Below, one piece after another: positions 10,331 through 24,900 of a stretch of 64,000 nt of DNA. The stretch is from Parelaphostrongylus tenuis (Eukaryota > Nematoda > Chromadorea > Rhabditida > Metastrongylidae): NCBI GenBank assembly GCA_019055375.1, contig JAHQIW010003923.1, positions 186,001-250,000 of the forward strand. Reading direction: 5' to 3'. The translations under genes and the position numbers were made by a program. How positions within the stretch are numbered: the stretch's first letter is position 1; every line of letters begins with the position of its first letter. The notes beneath the pieces were generated by a model that saw nothing but the letters and a program-made list of their open reading frames with translations, ran no database searches and was not told the origin of the DNA.

Positions 10331-12848
10331 ATTCTGATCAGGGGGGAAATTTATCATAGGAGTGTTGATAATAATTCGAAAGCTGAGATTACTGGCCGCA
10401 GCCCCACGTCCCGATTTGAATAGCTTTTATGACGGTGTGATCTCCACAGAATTAGCGCATAGTTCTCGCCGAACAGAGCACTTTTTTTGGTCTGTTAGTA
10501 GTCATTCGATAGCATAATCCATTTTGATTTCAACTTTGCGCTTAGATCCTGAGAGCTCCTTTTTTTGAAAGGCAGCATATAAAATATGCTCTAACGCAGC
10601 TAGTTGTAAATGGAAATGCGACATGGGAGCAGAACAAGGTTCTCCGCGAATCATGTGGACGTTGCCGCTGTCAGTGACTGTGACTCAATCGTCGCTTTTT
10701 GAGTCTAATATATAAAGAGTTCTTGCTGATAACATATGATTTCAGTTAGTCAACCAAACTGGCTCAACGTTCAAGCGCACCTTTTCATTTTTAGAACTAT
10801 TGAGCCTCTCACATCACTGCCGACATCGTTGTAATTGCCTGTGCGCTCAGAAATTTTTTATAATTTCCCAGTTTTTCTCAGTAGTAGAAAAGTACGAAAA
10901 TCAAGTAACGCTTCATCCAAACTTTCAATGCTACTTCTTCACAACAATTACTAGCCTGCAAATTTTCTTTGACTTAGTTCCGTGTGGAGTTTAGTCGACC
11001 GCAGTTTCGTGGTATAGCATGCCACTCTTGTTTCATCAATGCCAAGGAAGTCTTGGAAACACACAGATTGGGTATTGGCTGAGTTGACGGCGGCACATCG
11101 CTTTAATGCCACTGAACCGCTGCACTAACGTAACACTAGCCTTAGAGCAACCTCACGTTGTTTATCAAACGGTTGGCAGTTAAAGGAAGTCCTCTGAAAA
11201 AATCTTGCTGGTGATATAGTAATGTAATGAGTGACAAAAAGGCGACAGACAATTCCGCTGTGACAACTAAGAAGCCGAAACAAAAGTCGGCTTTCTATCG
11301 AGTACGATACAGAATGAAGAACATGAGCGTGATAATGACAATTTTTGGAGGTTTAAGAGCTTCTCGTCATCAGTGCTTAATCGCTACCCTAGCCGACTGC
11401 AGGAAAATCAGTGGAGGAGAAGAGAAGCCGAAACATATCACTAAGACACAAATATGGACGTATCGCGTCCAAAAGTGCATTTCTTTCCGCAAACCAATGT
11501 ATCAATACACTACTTTAACAACAACAAACCAACATCACGCTCAATAGAGTTCAGTAATGACATCAGAATTGGAAGTGGCAGATACGAAAGGGAAGATGTT
11601 GGATAGCGCCTTGTTATGTCGGGCAGAAACGATAGCACACTCCTTGGTCACTCCACTGTCGTTGATTCAACTACCAAGATCATATTACTATAACGGGAAT
11701 GTTGAAAATTTCATTATGAATTATAAGATGCTATGCAATTGAAGTGATTATACCCTTCCTAACACATAGAAATGATGTGCCGAACATCACGTCACCGAAG
11801 GAGAAATGCTAAGTATCAACGCTATGACAACATGGTAGACCTAGAGAGGATTTATAAGCCTAGCGAACCTCTACGACATATTGTGCTACACTCTGATAAT
11901 CAGCACAATCTTGTATACGTATTTCTCTTTCATCAACTCAGAAACTTTACTGTATTGTTACTTAAAATGTTATGTTCCTCACTCAAGATGCAATATTACC
12001 AAAATCACATGTGACGCTTAAGCTACTCGAACTTTGTATTGAAACTTTGCCACTTACTTGCCTTCAAATTCTGCTTATTATAATCGTTATATGTCTTCCT
12101 TTCCATTCCGACCCGGGTCAGGAGCACTCCACCCATCCTCATGCTATGTCTCTTTCTCTGCCTAGTAATCGTACGCTAAGGTCGCCATCCAATTGTTGAT
12201 GTCTTCGTTTCGCCCACTATGCTTCGTAGTTAACTTTTCTGAACATCAATATTTCTCTATCATTACACTTTGATGCTATTGCAAGCGATGCTTTACCATT
12301 TCCATTACTTCATTTTATCCTTTATGTGATCTCTATGTGATTGACAAAGTAGATGAATGCGAGAATAAGAGGTTGACGGACTTTAGAAAGCTTGCTAGAA
12401 GCGCCTGCATCAGATTTGCAGTACTAATGGCTGTTTGATTAAGAAAACAACGGAAACGACTGAGTGTCTTCAGCGTAACGTCACTTTACCCTCGTATTCA
12501 GGGCAGTTGGAAAAAAAGGCACTCTCAGTCTTCTGTTTCTAGTCGACAGAGGGCTTTTCGAAAAACATGCAGACTAGGACACAACAGGCCGCTAATTTCT
12601 CTAATCCTTCCCGAACATTGATCCGGGACAATCGATTATGGGCACATGGTTGCTCGTGTAACTCGACCACGTGCTAGAATATTTTGCAAGATTAGGCGTC
12701 CTTAACAGAAAGCAAAGTTTATTTTCCACCTACATTTCTTGGAAAAGAATTTTTGTCATAATATGCACAGTTTGTCGCTTTCAATCAAAAGTGGGATCAA
12801 TCAGATAAGAACAAAAGCCTAACAAATTGCAGTGGTCCGTTTCGAAGG
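10331..12848. other. upstream region of the P450 gene; no recognised gene
   Basis: This 2.5-kb stretch separates the palindrome from the first P450 exon. A lysine-rich open frame of 106 codons lies at 11227-11547, and another of 61 codons at 11557-11742. Neither resembles a family I know and neither has a convincing splice context. A promoter for the P450 should lie at the right end, but no diagnostic motif is visible. Confidence 0.45.
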
Positions 12849-12930
12849 ATGATAATCGAAATTCTGATAATTTTGGCGATAATCTATGCTGTATATGAAT
12901 TTCACTGGAAACGAAGACTTCTACCGCCAG
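12849..12930 (+). CDS. P450 exon 1: membrane anchor
   Basis: Starts at ATG 12849 and ends before GTGAGT. It encodes [18 protein letters not shown], a hydrophobic signal anchor, then a basic stop-transfer patch (KRR) and the start of the proline hinge LLPP. The exon ends in phase 1. No in-frame upstream ATG is needed, and the anchor length fits microsomal P450s. The second copy of the gene has no equivalent. Confidence 0.85.
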
Positions 12931-15900
12931 GTGAGTGATGTTTCTATTAGCAGTAGAAAATTGTTGCTTTGACTGCCACTGTGGTGACACTGGTAATCTT
13001 CAAGCGCATAACAACGCAATTCCACTTTTTGCTCTGCAAAGTCGCTTCGTATCTCTTACATTGGCATCTCTTTTTTCACTTTTAAACACTTTCAACGGAA
13101 TGTACAACGCATAAAAGAAGTCGAGAACGCCAGTGCTTTTATACAATAAAAAAGTGACCCTACGGAGTCGCTCTTAGGCAATTGTATGTGATGTTATTAC
13201 GTTCAGGTCCCACTCCGTTGCCGTTTATCGGCAACCTTCATGTATTACTGTGGCACGAACCTGGTTATAGTGCGTTTGAAATGTATCGCAAACAATACGG
13301 TCCTATCTATACATTCTGGATAGGTAAAACATATTGTTATATCAGCACAAAAACCCTATTTATCTCTTTTATTTTTTCTCATTCTACGATAATATCACAT
13401 GTAACACAAAATGCGGATTCCGCTACTTCTTGCATTTATTTCGTTCCCTCGCGTGCATCATCCATGAAGGCCTCCGTAATTTTAGCGTGTGACTTTAATC
13501 TAGAGCATTTTTCAGTTCATCACGAATGTTGTGGGTGTTCGTCAAATAAGCTTTTCTTCGCACTGAGATGTCCATGCTACAGCATTCCATATATTAGAAA
13601 GAGCGAAGTTGACCCAAGCGAGCCGACCCCATTTATTGAACCATCCACTGAGTGTTATTCATTCTATCATTCATTATCAGGCTTTCAGATAATTGTCCAT
13701 ATACTCTTATTATTTCATATTTGATGCGGTGCTTGTAATGCGCAGCTAGTATCGTAATCGAGATGCTGATGAATATCAAAAACAACCGTTAGTTCAACAG
13801 AATAATGTTTCTTAGAGACAAACATGTGGTCTGTTATGGGCACTTATACAGTGCAATACACGTGTTTCGGCCTTGACAGTGTCTTCAGTTGCACACTGCC
13901 TTTTGTCTTAGCCAATCCTTTCGGGGCAAACCCAATCCCCTTACAAAGAGCAAACACAGACGTACTATTTACACGTACCATGAAAGAAATCACTATAGCC
14001 AAAAGTAAAGTGCACAACACTGCCACTCACTTATTTCTTTTACTTGGCACGTGTAAATAGTAGGTCTTCGTCTCTTCTATATGAGGGAGCTAGGCTTCCT
14101 CTGATAGGATTGACTAAGAAAGAAGGTTTTGTGAAATTGACAAGGCTGTCAAGGTCAGAACATGTGTATTGCCAGCATAAATGCCCATAACGTACCCCAT
14201 CCTTGGCTAAAAAAGAATTGTCAGGCATATTGAGTTTTGAGCGTCGTCTTAAGAAAGCAGTCGAAACGGACGGTAGAGTATAATTTGTGGAGTCATGTAA
14301 TCTAACTAACCACTAAGTTCGTTCGACGTAGAATGCCCGCATGGTTTGTCACAATGAATATCTCGTTGCTGACGGAGAGCTCAGCTCAAGCTATGTTATT
14401 ACACGGTTATTGTAATAAAAGTAGAAAAACAATTGATGAGTCTTTACACCGTATGTATTAGATAGAAGATCTAAGGTCCGTTCAAGAAAACTGTACCCTT
14501 GATTTGTCTGCTCCAAAGAAAGATTTTCAGGATAACGATACTAGAAGTTTTCTCGATGTGAAAATTTACATAAATTCGGATAGATCTCTTCATCATTATT
14601 TGAGCTAACATGTCTTGTGGTCTGGTAATGGGCTCTTGTACAGCGCGACACACGTGTTTGGACCTTACAGTCTCGTCAGTCGGACAGAACGCGTCGAAAT
14701 AAAGGTATAATGTGATAAAAATGCCAGCCAAAAAGCAATCGAGTGTAAAACATCGTAAGTTCTCTGATAATTTCGCTTGACTTACAGTGTAAAACGTTCG
14801 TCTTCGATACCTCTCTGTGAGGACAGTAGGCTCCTAAGCGGACTGGCTAAAAAGATTGAAAGACGACGGGTTCTGCCCGATTGATGAAACTGTAAGATCG
14901 AAAAACGTGTATCGGGCTGTGCAAAAGCCCATTACCAGACGACATGACATGTTGGCTCAAATAATAATAAAAAGATATATTGAAATTTGAGCGTGGGTCT
15001 TACTAAAACACCGAATTAAAGGCATAAATTCGGATAGTTTTTTTCATAATGTTTTGGACCATTGTGATAGTGTTTGGGTAGCGCAATATAGTGGAGCGAT
15101 TCAAAAAGAGGCCTATATTAGTTATTCGACCTCGCGTTCAAAATTCAACACGCCCTCTATCCCCTCGGTATAACAACTCAGTACTAGATCTGGTTGAGAA
15201 AGTAGCAGCACTAAATTGATTCATGAGTACGTCACCGCATGTCATTGTGATGGCCAAACTTTCATCCACTCACTTTCAACAATGCTTTGCCCCTTCGATG
15301 GTGCGACGATCTTTTGCGCGGCATTCGGCGCCGCCATCCTGCACGCGGAGCGCGTTATCACCAGTTCTAGATCAAATTCAGCTTTTACCTCCACTGGAGG
15401 ATGTTTTTATGGTCAGTAAAGGACAGAAGATGACTGAAGGGACTTCAGCAAGGTTATTAATAATGAGAGCAGCGCCAATGCTTCTTTATGAACAATACAG
15501 CAGTCACTTGTGTGCATACAAGGTGACAGTTTCTCTACAGTGAAATTTATCTTTCACCATGAAATTGTGCATCGTATATCCATTATCGGAAGTGTTGGCC
15601 CATCTAGGTGCGAGAACTAGTCATAGAATCTGAGCCATTAATGAAAATCCAAATGCCTTGCCAATCATGTAAATTTGCTAGATGTAGATTTTGAAGACTA
15701 ATGAAAAGCCTATAGTGATAGTATTTTCGGAGAGCGTCTTTAGGTAGCAGATGGAGTAGACTCTGTTAAGCCGAGCCGCGATAGTCGCTTCATGAAAAGT
15801 CACGCACTTCGTGGTTTATAACGTTAACTTCAATAGCCCATTCCTTAGGGCTCTATTAACAACGAGAACTTGACTCCTCCTTAATACTATTATTCAAAAA

Positions 15901-18900
15901 CTTTTTCATGATTGTGCTCATATTCTGCATCGAACTAGCAGAGACCACCATATTCTCGAAAATTTTCGAAATTTCCTGGGAGTTATCTTTTAGACAAATC
16001 TATTGACTGCCTATAATAAATCGTAGGAACGGTCTATTGTTATTAACATTGGAGGATACTCATCAAGGAGATCAAATCGCCAAGCTACATCATAAAAAAA
16101 CGCAGCTCCGAAACCTCTGTAGATGATGAATGAAAACAACGAAACGGATAGATTGGAAGAAGAACCAGAATTCTCGCAAACTGTGAGCTTTGATTATAGG
16201 AGAAAATCATTTTGATAAACGAATTCGAAACCCAGCAGTGAGCCATTGAGTATTAGCTCATCTCATAACAAGTTATATTATACAGAAGCCCAAAGTCCAT
16301 ACGTTGGGATAGACATGAAATATAAATCCACGACCAGTTTTATTAAATAGTCGTAGCACAGTTTGTCGGTATCGAGACTGATCCGGTCACACCGTTCGCG
16401 GTCGGTCACTGACAGATCGATGCGTTGTGGCGTAAAAGGAGTGATGTAAAAACGGGCGTCAGTAGTGCAACGGATTAGAGCATGCGCTGCTGTATGGATG
16501 AGATGTGGGTTCGAGTCCCACCTGATGCATAAATTTTGCCATCACACTACACCACCTAATGGAACTACATGGGATATAATGCGGAAGCTTTTTGTTCTCA
16601 AAGACACTGGCAACTTGGAGGCGCAGCACAGTAAGAATAACATTATCTTTTGGAAAACAGTGTTCACAAATTTCAGTGTTACAAAGACTTGGTCTTTTTG
16701 AAGAAAGTTTAAGAGGATCAGCAATGAGAATATACATTCCTAGTGATTAAAAAGCGAAACACTTGATCTTTAGTGAGTATTTTCAGGATCTATTCCATTC
16801 GTTATGATTAGTGATTACAAGACAATGAAAGACACGTTCGTTAAGAATGGAGAAGCGTTTTCGGGAAAATATCAATTCAAAGAAGCTACGATAGCTTATC
16901 GAGGTTTGCATTTTGTAATTTGTTGGTGATGCTCGGGCTCATGATGCTCATTAACCCTTTCGGTACGTCGTTGATTATTCTCATAGGAGCGGTGCGTTCG
17001 ACCTGCAGGCGTGATGCATCATGATCATGACTTTTGTCAGGCTGGTATAAAAGTATTTGAGACATTTGTCATTGAAAGTGATTCTACAAATCAAAATTAT
17101 TTCTTTACCTTCCTAAAGATTTTGCAATGTAATCGAACTTATAATGCCATCAGAGAACCTTTTTGATCACCAAAGTAATGAACATAACTGGAGAGAGTAA
17201 ATAAGATGTTTGGTAGTATAAGCGACGTCAGTGCCTCTCATGAAACAGTAAGACAATCAGTTTTCTCTCAAAAAGAAAAAGTTATGTTTCACGATTATTG
17301 CAAATTGTAAATCCTTTTTCGGAAGTGTTCATGTATGTTATTGTAAGAAATCGTTATATATTGTATCTGCTATCAGATGTAAATTTTTTGTAGAGTACTG
17401 TAAAGCTGCTTGTCTTGAGTATTGTAAAAGTAACGCTGCAAGCTGAATCTGCATGGAAATAATCAAACAGGTTCATCAAACAAGTGCCAGATTTCCAACG
17501 GAGCGAGCACCAATTATTGTAGTTTCCAGAAAGCCTCGACGTGGCGCGGCAGTAACATCTTATTCATAGGACGCGTCGATTTGAAGGGGATCATTCACTC
17601 ACTGCGATAGCGCCCGTCAGTCTGTGTTTCTTATACGTGTATACAAAAACAATGACGTGAAATTTATTCGTACTAAGAGATCTGGCACCACCGACTTAGA
17701 ACTAAAAATAAATTGGTACATACGTAAGTGCGGTTTCAATCGTATAGTAGCAGAAAGAACTTGCAACATCATCAACTACTCAAGCAATAGAACTGCTAAC
17801 GGAAGGACAATGGGATTGTGGTACAGAAAGTTTTGAAAAGGAGACAAGAGCTTCAAAGATGAGGAAAAAAATCAGTTGAAGAAAAGTCATTTCACTGATC
17901 CTTTCAAGACTACACGAAATGTTGAAAAACTCTGCGTTAACAATTCTAAGGTCGTTCGCCATTTGAAGAAATTGCAAAAGTAATTTCAGTTGAAAGCGGT
18001 CCAAAATCGCAATTGCTTTGCGCCAATCAAATATACCGTCACTGGTGCCTTGGTTGAATCTTGTGAATGTTCAACCAGTGGGAAAATTCTAGATAGCCAA
18101 GTAAACCGACGAAGTGAATGTGGCTATTCCTAGGATACGTGATAAACTGTGGCATATTGAAATAGCAAAGTAAATCTTCAATGCTAAATTAATCTCGCAC
18201 TTAGTCACTCAGGAAGCGATGGCATATGACAGCGAGGCAAGTCAATGCTTGAACCAGTTTTTGGAATAGTGATCTCTCGTCTGAGTGTAAATTTACCACG
18301 GCGGCGATGCGTTCACCTGCACATATTTAATTGGAGAATTTTCGATGGCATGAAAATATGATATCGGATTCACTGATGTTCATTACCCAAATTCCAACCG
18401 TGAAATATTTTCGAAAAAAGAGCGGAGTACTCAAGGAACATATCATTACAAGCACTGTACCCATCACACTTTTCATTCAATCGTCATTCGCGTGCCAGTT
18501 TTATTGCTAGTAGCCTCATTTGATCTGTTAGGAGTGTAAAAAGAGTATCACGTTCAAGTGCGATTCTAGAAAGCTGAATTGTTTTCGAAGAGATGTGCTT
18601 CAACTAAGTCTTACACGTGGGTCTCGTTCTCACCTTGATTTGTGTTGAGGAAAAAATCCTTTATCAATGCCTTTTGTTCTATTTACTCCATCGCTGAGCT
18701 TGCATGTATTAACACTCGGAAAACGATATTCCTTTAGCATGCAGGATTAAGTTCACGAGCGGCTAAGCGAGGAAAGGGAGATCACACGTAAATAGTTTTG
18801 TGAGTGACATAGCGTACCATAACGACGTCTCAACTTTTCGCGAGTTCCAAGAGCTGTGTCATCTGTCAATGATATGTCTGTCGGTAGCGCAGTAGTGGTA

Positions 18901-21900
18901 GTGCATTATACAACAAGGATGAGAGTGCCTACCCAGGTCCTGACTCAACTCCCTTCAAGGTTACAAGTTCTTCATGGCACCGTGTTAGAGATGAAATGTC
19001 AAATTAGCCAAGGATCACTGCAGTTCTCCTATCCCACATGAGAATGCTTAACACGGTTACCCCACATTAGCGGAAAATCAAATCAGCTGGTCATCAAAAA
19101 AAAACTTTGCAGACAAAAGCACTCAAGCCACAGGCGACATCCAAAACAAAGTTTGAAGATATTCATAGATGGCGGATTCAACGGAACGAATGAAGTAGAA
19201 GAAGTGCTATGATCTGCACAACGGTATTTGATGCCAGGTTTTCCAACAGAAATGAACATATGTTCTTCTTCTACATGGCGGCGTTTGAATTTGATATGAT
19301 TTTGATATGGAAGGTGCCCTCAGGAATAGCGTGAAAGAGCGTTTGAAAGAGATGTCCATGGTTATAGCTGAACGGTAGCACACTATTCATGTCGTAGAAT
19401 AGAATTACGTAGAATTACATTCATGCACACTTTGTTTTGACTCAAATTTGATAACGCCTTGTGGGATTCGATATTTCATCACTCTTCATGGTTTCTATCT
19501 TCATCCATCATTGTGGACACAAGAGTCAGGATGGCTTGTGCCCGCTAGTTAATATGCGCTTTTTGATGTTTAGATGCAGAGTGACTTGCGTTTTCTTAAA
19601 TCGTTACCACGCAATCACCAGCTCTTTTGAGTCAGATAGAGGCCTTGCGTTTTAAGACTAATTTGTTAGCAATGGCACCAGGATACATCAAACCTTGAGT
19701 GACCTCTCGGATAAAAATGTTGTCCCCTCATCTATGAATGAAGGCGCTGCTTAGAAAACTACTACGTGTATGGTGAATCGGTAAAAGACATTGCGTTTGA
19801 GAAAAGAAGACGGTTGTTGTCAAACCTTTTTCATAGGAGGTGAATACGGCATCGTTGATATTGACGGCCACATGTGGCGAGATCATAGAAGGTTTGCTAC
19901 CCATGTGCTGAGAGATTTAGGTCTTAGCAAGGACATTATGGAACAACGCGTGAGTATTAGTTTTCACTTACAAAAATTTAGGGGTATGACATTTTGTGAA
20001 TCATTAAGACATAGAGGTCTGTCTTCAGATTCTTACTGAAGTAGAGGCTATGAGCAATACCTTGCACACTATGAAGGGAGAAGAAGTTGACATGCAGGTC
20101 TTTTTTATGTTATACTGAAATTTTGCAATAAAATTTAGCAACTGTTATCATTATTGTAAGCTGATAATCAACGGAGAAAATTTTTAGGACGTCTTCGACG
20201 TCGCAGTTGGTTCAGTAATCAGTCAGCTACTCTTTGGCTATCGTTTTGACGAGGTATGTCGCAAACGTTTGCGTAACATTTTCATGAGAGTTTATCCGCA
20301 ATTTTTTTGATATCATAGGAAAAACTTGGAGAGTTTCGTCAACTCAAAAGTATGCTGTCGCGCCAATTGGAGGATCTCTTGCATCCTTCGTCTTTCATTC
20401 TTTTCACATATCCAAAGCTGAGGATGCTTCCTTATTTCAATAGAATGTGGAACAGGTTTGTTTATTGGAAATGGTCTCGAAGTAAGATGAATTGACAATT
20501 CCCACCCGTTACGTTGCCCTGTCGTCCGCTTGACTAATCGTCATGCTATAACTGTACGAATCATGAATGATCCCGTATCGTTGAGTCCTAAGACACTCTG
20601 GGCGCGGCTATATCCAAGTCACGAAGTTTATACATCTAAAGACATTAGATTATCAAATTATAATTAAAAACTGCCTTGAATTGAATCATATCCACTAATG
20701 ACAGTCGAATATGGCGACACAACAGCGAAACCTGGTATCGGGTTTGTCGGCTGAGGGTCAGCTGGACAACCGAAGCTACGAAGAAAAAACTCACTGGTTT
20801 CATCAGTAGCTTACGTGATTTCATTTACATTTACCTGATGACTGTCGAACGACGCGACCTGAGGCCACTAAGATTTCCGTTCTTTGCTTGCACGTTCAAA
20901 ATAGCACAATGAGTCGTCCAAAGTGGGAGGATTCGTTGAGCATTATATGTTTCTCTTTCAAGTGTGGGAGTGTGAAATAAATTACTTAAATTCCGGTTAG
21001 AATAGAGCTTCTAATCGTTTTTCCCCTACTTGTGAGATACGGGAAACTATTAGCGTAGGCCTAACGACTTCGTGTGCAATGAATGCGAGACATTCATCCT
21101 GTACACTTAGCCACGAGGTTCATGATGCAGATGTCAATGTACAAATGAGCTCTGAGATGAAAAGGTGGGCACAAAGCTGGGTGTTTTTCTTTCTTTTTGG
21201 AGCATCCTCGATGCTCCTTAGCACTTCCCAAGCTACACGTTTCATCTTATTCATCCCTAGAGCTTAGTCGACGAGATGTCTTCTCGTCTCAACCTGGTCG
21301 ATGTCGTCGTGCTTTTTTCCTTCTTGTCTCAGGAATTGAATCTCCACTGAGAATTCGTATGCAAATGTAAGTGTTTTACAGGCACAGGCTGTCATTTTAG
21401 TCCGCTACGATTATGGCGACCTAGTATGTTTCGTTTTCTTAACTGTGTTCAGCTTCTTAGGCCCAGCGTGTAGCTTAAATCTTCATGTGTGCCTTGTCAG
21501 TCCCTTCTCGTAACGACAGAGGAAAGTTTATTACTTAAAGGCACTTCCTAAAGGCCTCCTATGTTTCTCCCAAGCCGCTTGATCGCAGGCATTTGGCCAA
21601 TCTATCCATATTATCAATGACATCCACATTGGCGCTACAGAAACAAGGAGTCCATTCCTTGAATACATCTGCTTCTCTGGAAATCATTTAAACCATTTCG
21701 ATCGTGTTTGAGTATCCTTATCTACCATCTGAGATCCGTTTCGTGATCTCGCGATCAGGATGGACCTACTATGGGAAAAAAGCCGTGATTTGTGATTTGG
21801 AGCAATCACATGGAAGCACGGAACCTTACACTTATCTTCAATGTCTGCCAAACTGATAATTTTCTTCATAGAATGCCCACAAGCAAAGAGTTGCGCACTA

Positions 21901-24900
21901 CATACTATTCGTTCAAGATTTCAGCATTTAAATACACCTAAACGAGAGTTGTACAATAGAGTTCCTATGTGCCTATCACTAATAACCTGGCTAAAAAGGT
22001 ACGATAACTGCATACTTGTGCTTACTACGTGTTCTATGAGAGCTTTTTCATGTCACAGCAGAGCGCTTTCAGCATTTGTTGTACCTATGTGGACCTTGCG
22101 TTGTGTCGATTAAACTGATTTACTGTTCGACTTGAGAAGTCATATTAACAATCTACTGCCATTCCTCATCCATCATAGCGTTAATCTAAATCGACAGTAA
22201 ATTTAGTTAACACTTAAGTAACAGGGAAGGTAAGTGTTAGTCATTTGTTATACGGTAGCTTCACACTCACTCTAGCTTACCAAACGCCATGAATTTCTTG
22301 AGAATATCGTGTCAGAGTTGTCTCATGATAAGTATTTTGAGCACCATGACGTGAGATGCTAATATTCAGTGAAGAATTGAATCAATCAACCTACGATATG
22401 TTGATCTCAGGTTACTGACAATTGCTTGCGACCTCAGGCTCAAGCTATCTCAAATAGCATTGCTCGACATGGAAATTCTATCTCACTGCACAGTATTTTT
22501 CTCTCAACATAAATTGCACGGCAATTTTTCTGGATATTTTGGTGTCATCTCAATGTGCCGAACATAAAATAAAATGTAAAGATCGGTTTTGTACTTTTTC
22601 CAAAGCCGTATTCCACTGCTCGTTATTCGACCACTATGCATATCCCTTTGCGAACAATGCGGATCACTATAGCTCTCAGTTAGGCGCGCCGTTCGTACGG
22701 TTAGGAAGAGTGGTGCCTGTTCCAACAGAAATTCTGGTTAGCTGACTTATCAGAGGAATTTTTCATTTTTTTCATTCATTCCATTCACGCAAACATTTCA
22801 TCTAAAAAAAAAACAATGTGATACCACAAATGAGGCCTCTGTATGTATTATTTTAGCGAGATTAGCGCCAAAGCCGTATGAAATTTTTTCTTTTTCAAGG
22901 GAGGAAACCATATAGGTAGCGAAAAAGACGATATTTTCTGCTGTTCTTAGATATTTTTTCCTATCTTCTTAATGTTTTTACAGTCAAGCGATAGCTTGGA
23001 AATTTCTGAAAAAATATTTCAATACTAAGCTTGTTGTTTGGAAATAACTCTACAGTGCGCTTCAGTAATAAATAAAAGACGACTTTTTGCAATCGCAATC
23101 CAAGTGTACTATTCACAGCGGGTTTTTTGGCTTCACCTGTATCACCTGTCGTCCCGTTGATTGTCGAATGACTCAAGCGGGAAGCAACTCTTCATTTTTC
23201 CCTGTCGCGTGCAAGAGTAGCCCAGTGGGTCCTCCTCGCTCTAGGGATTCGCTGAGCATCATATCTTTCTTCTACCGCTTTCGGGGAGAAATCGGACCAA
23301 CGGGTTGGAGGTCTTTTTTTGGAGCGCTTGCCCGAGAAATCCAGTCGGTAACGGCTCTTGTCCATCGGTTGTCGTTGAAGCGCATCACGTGTCCGGCCCA
23401 CCTTATTTTCGATATCCTGGTTTGTAGAACGGCGTCTCTTTGTCGATCGTTGACGTAGGTCGCAACTTCGGATCCTTTCTCTCATTTGCGAGATACGGGA
23501 TACACCTAGCATCGACCTTTCGACTGCGCGTTCGATAACGCCAAGTGATCTTTCATCCTGCTTACGTAGCGACCACGTTTCTGCTGCATACGTTAGGGCA
23601 GGGATAATTGTCGAGTCGAAAAGGTGGGCACGGAGTCGGATGTTCTTTGTCCTCTTCACTACATCTTCGATGCTCTTAAACGTTCCCCGAGCCGCTCGTT
23701 TCCTCCTGCTCAACTCTGGGCTAGGTCGTTCATCATGTTGATTTCACGACCTAGATAGACGTAACTGGAGCATTCGGGAATTGTCGTTCCGTTGAACGTG
23801 AATGGGGCATTCGAAACCCATCCGTTCCTCATGAACATCGTTTTCGTTAGATTTAGTTGAAGACCAACCTTTCCACACGCGTTATCGAAATCGGTCAACA
23901 TTCGTTCCGCTTGGCTGATGTTTGGTGTTATGAGAACGATATCGTCAGCAAAGCGAAGATGGTTCAATTGTCGACCGTCAATTTTCACTCCCATATCGTC
24001 CCATTCTAATGTTCGCATGACGTTTTGTAGGGTGGCAGGGAATAGTTTTGGCGAAATTGTATCGCCTTGTCGAACCCCTCTTCTTACGTCAATGGCTGAT
24101 ATTGTTGTAGAATGGAGATATTTTGGTCGTGAAATCTTTTAGAGCTCACGAAGGATCATTATGTACCGAGTAGGGACGCCCTGGTTATCCAGACCTCTAT
24201 AACCGCTTCTGTTTCCACTGAATCAAAGGCTTTCTTTCGATCGATGAAAGTGAGACAGAGTGGTTGCTAGTACTCTCGTGGAACTTCAATGAGTCTTGTA
24301 ATCGTGTGGATATGGTCTATGATACTAAATCCTTTTCTGAACCCTGCTTGTTCGCATGGCTGTCCTTCGTCCAGTGTTCTGTCAATCCTGTTTAGGATGA
24401 CTCGAGTAAAGAGTTTATAGACAACGGACACTAAGCAGATTGGGCGATAATTGCCTATGTTGTTAAGGTCTTCCTTTTTGAACAACAATATGGTCTTGCT
24501 GGTTTTCCATTGAAAGGGACCTTGCATTCTGACAGGTAGCGAGTGAAGAGCCGAGCCAAGGTGTTGATGAGATCTGGCGGCGGGTTCTTCAGGTGTTCTG
24601 GTCTAGTCCTGTCTGGACCAGGTGTTGTTCTGTTCTTCACCGACGATACAGCATGTCGGATTTTGGAAGGGAGGACCGGTCGAACGACTTAATCGTTCTC
24701 TTTCAATGTATATGACGGTAAGAGGACATGGCTAGCGAAGAGATCCGAGTAATATTGGTGGGTGATTCTCTATAACCCTTCTCGAAGCTATAAGTGTCCC
24801 GTCAGGTAGGGTAGGTCAGGGAGTGCAGTCATCTTGGTCTTATAGTTGGCGAAGCCTCGCTGGGCTTTACGAATGCTCTTCCTAGCTTCTGCAGCTTCTT

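Noticed and set aside
14340..14360. Possible start of another gene near 14.3 kb
   Set aside because: Short frames only, inside P450 intron 2 and next to fold-back repeats.
18875..18985. Possible tRNA (TAGCGCAGTAGTGG), also at about 45680
   Set aside because: The B box is poor and no cloverleaf stems form; the copy in B is only the segmental duplicate.
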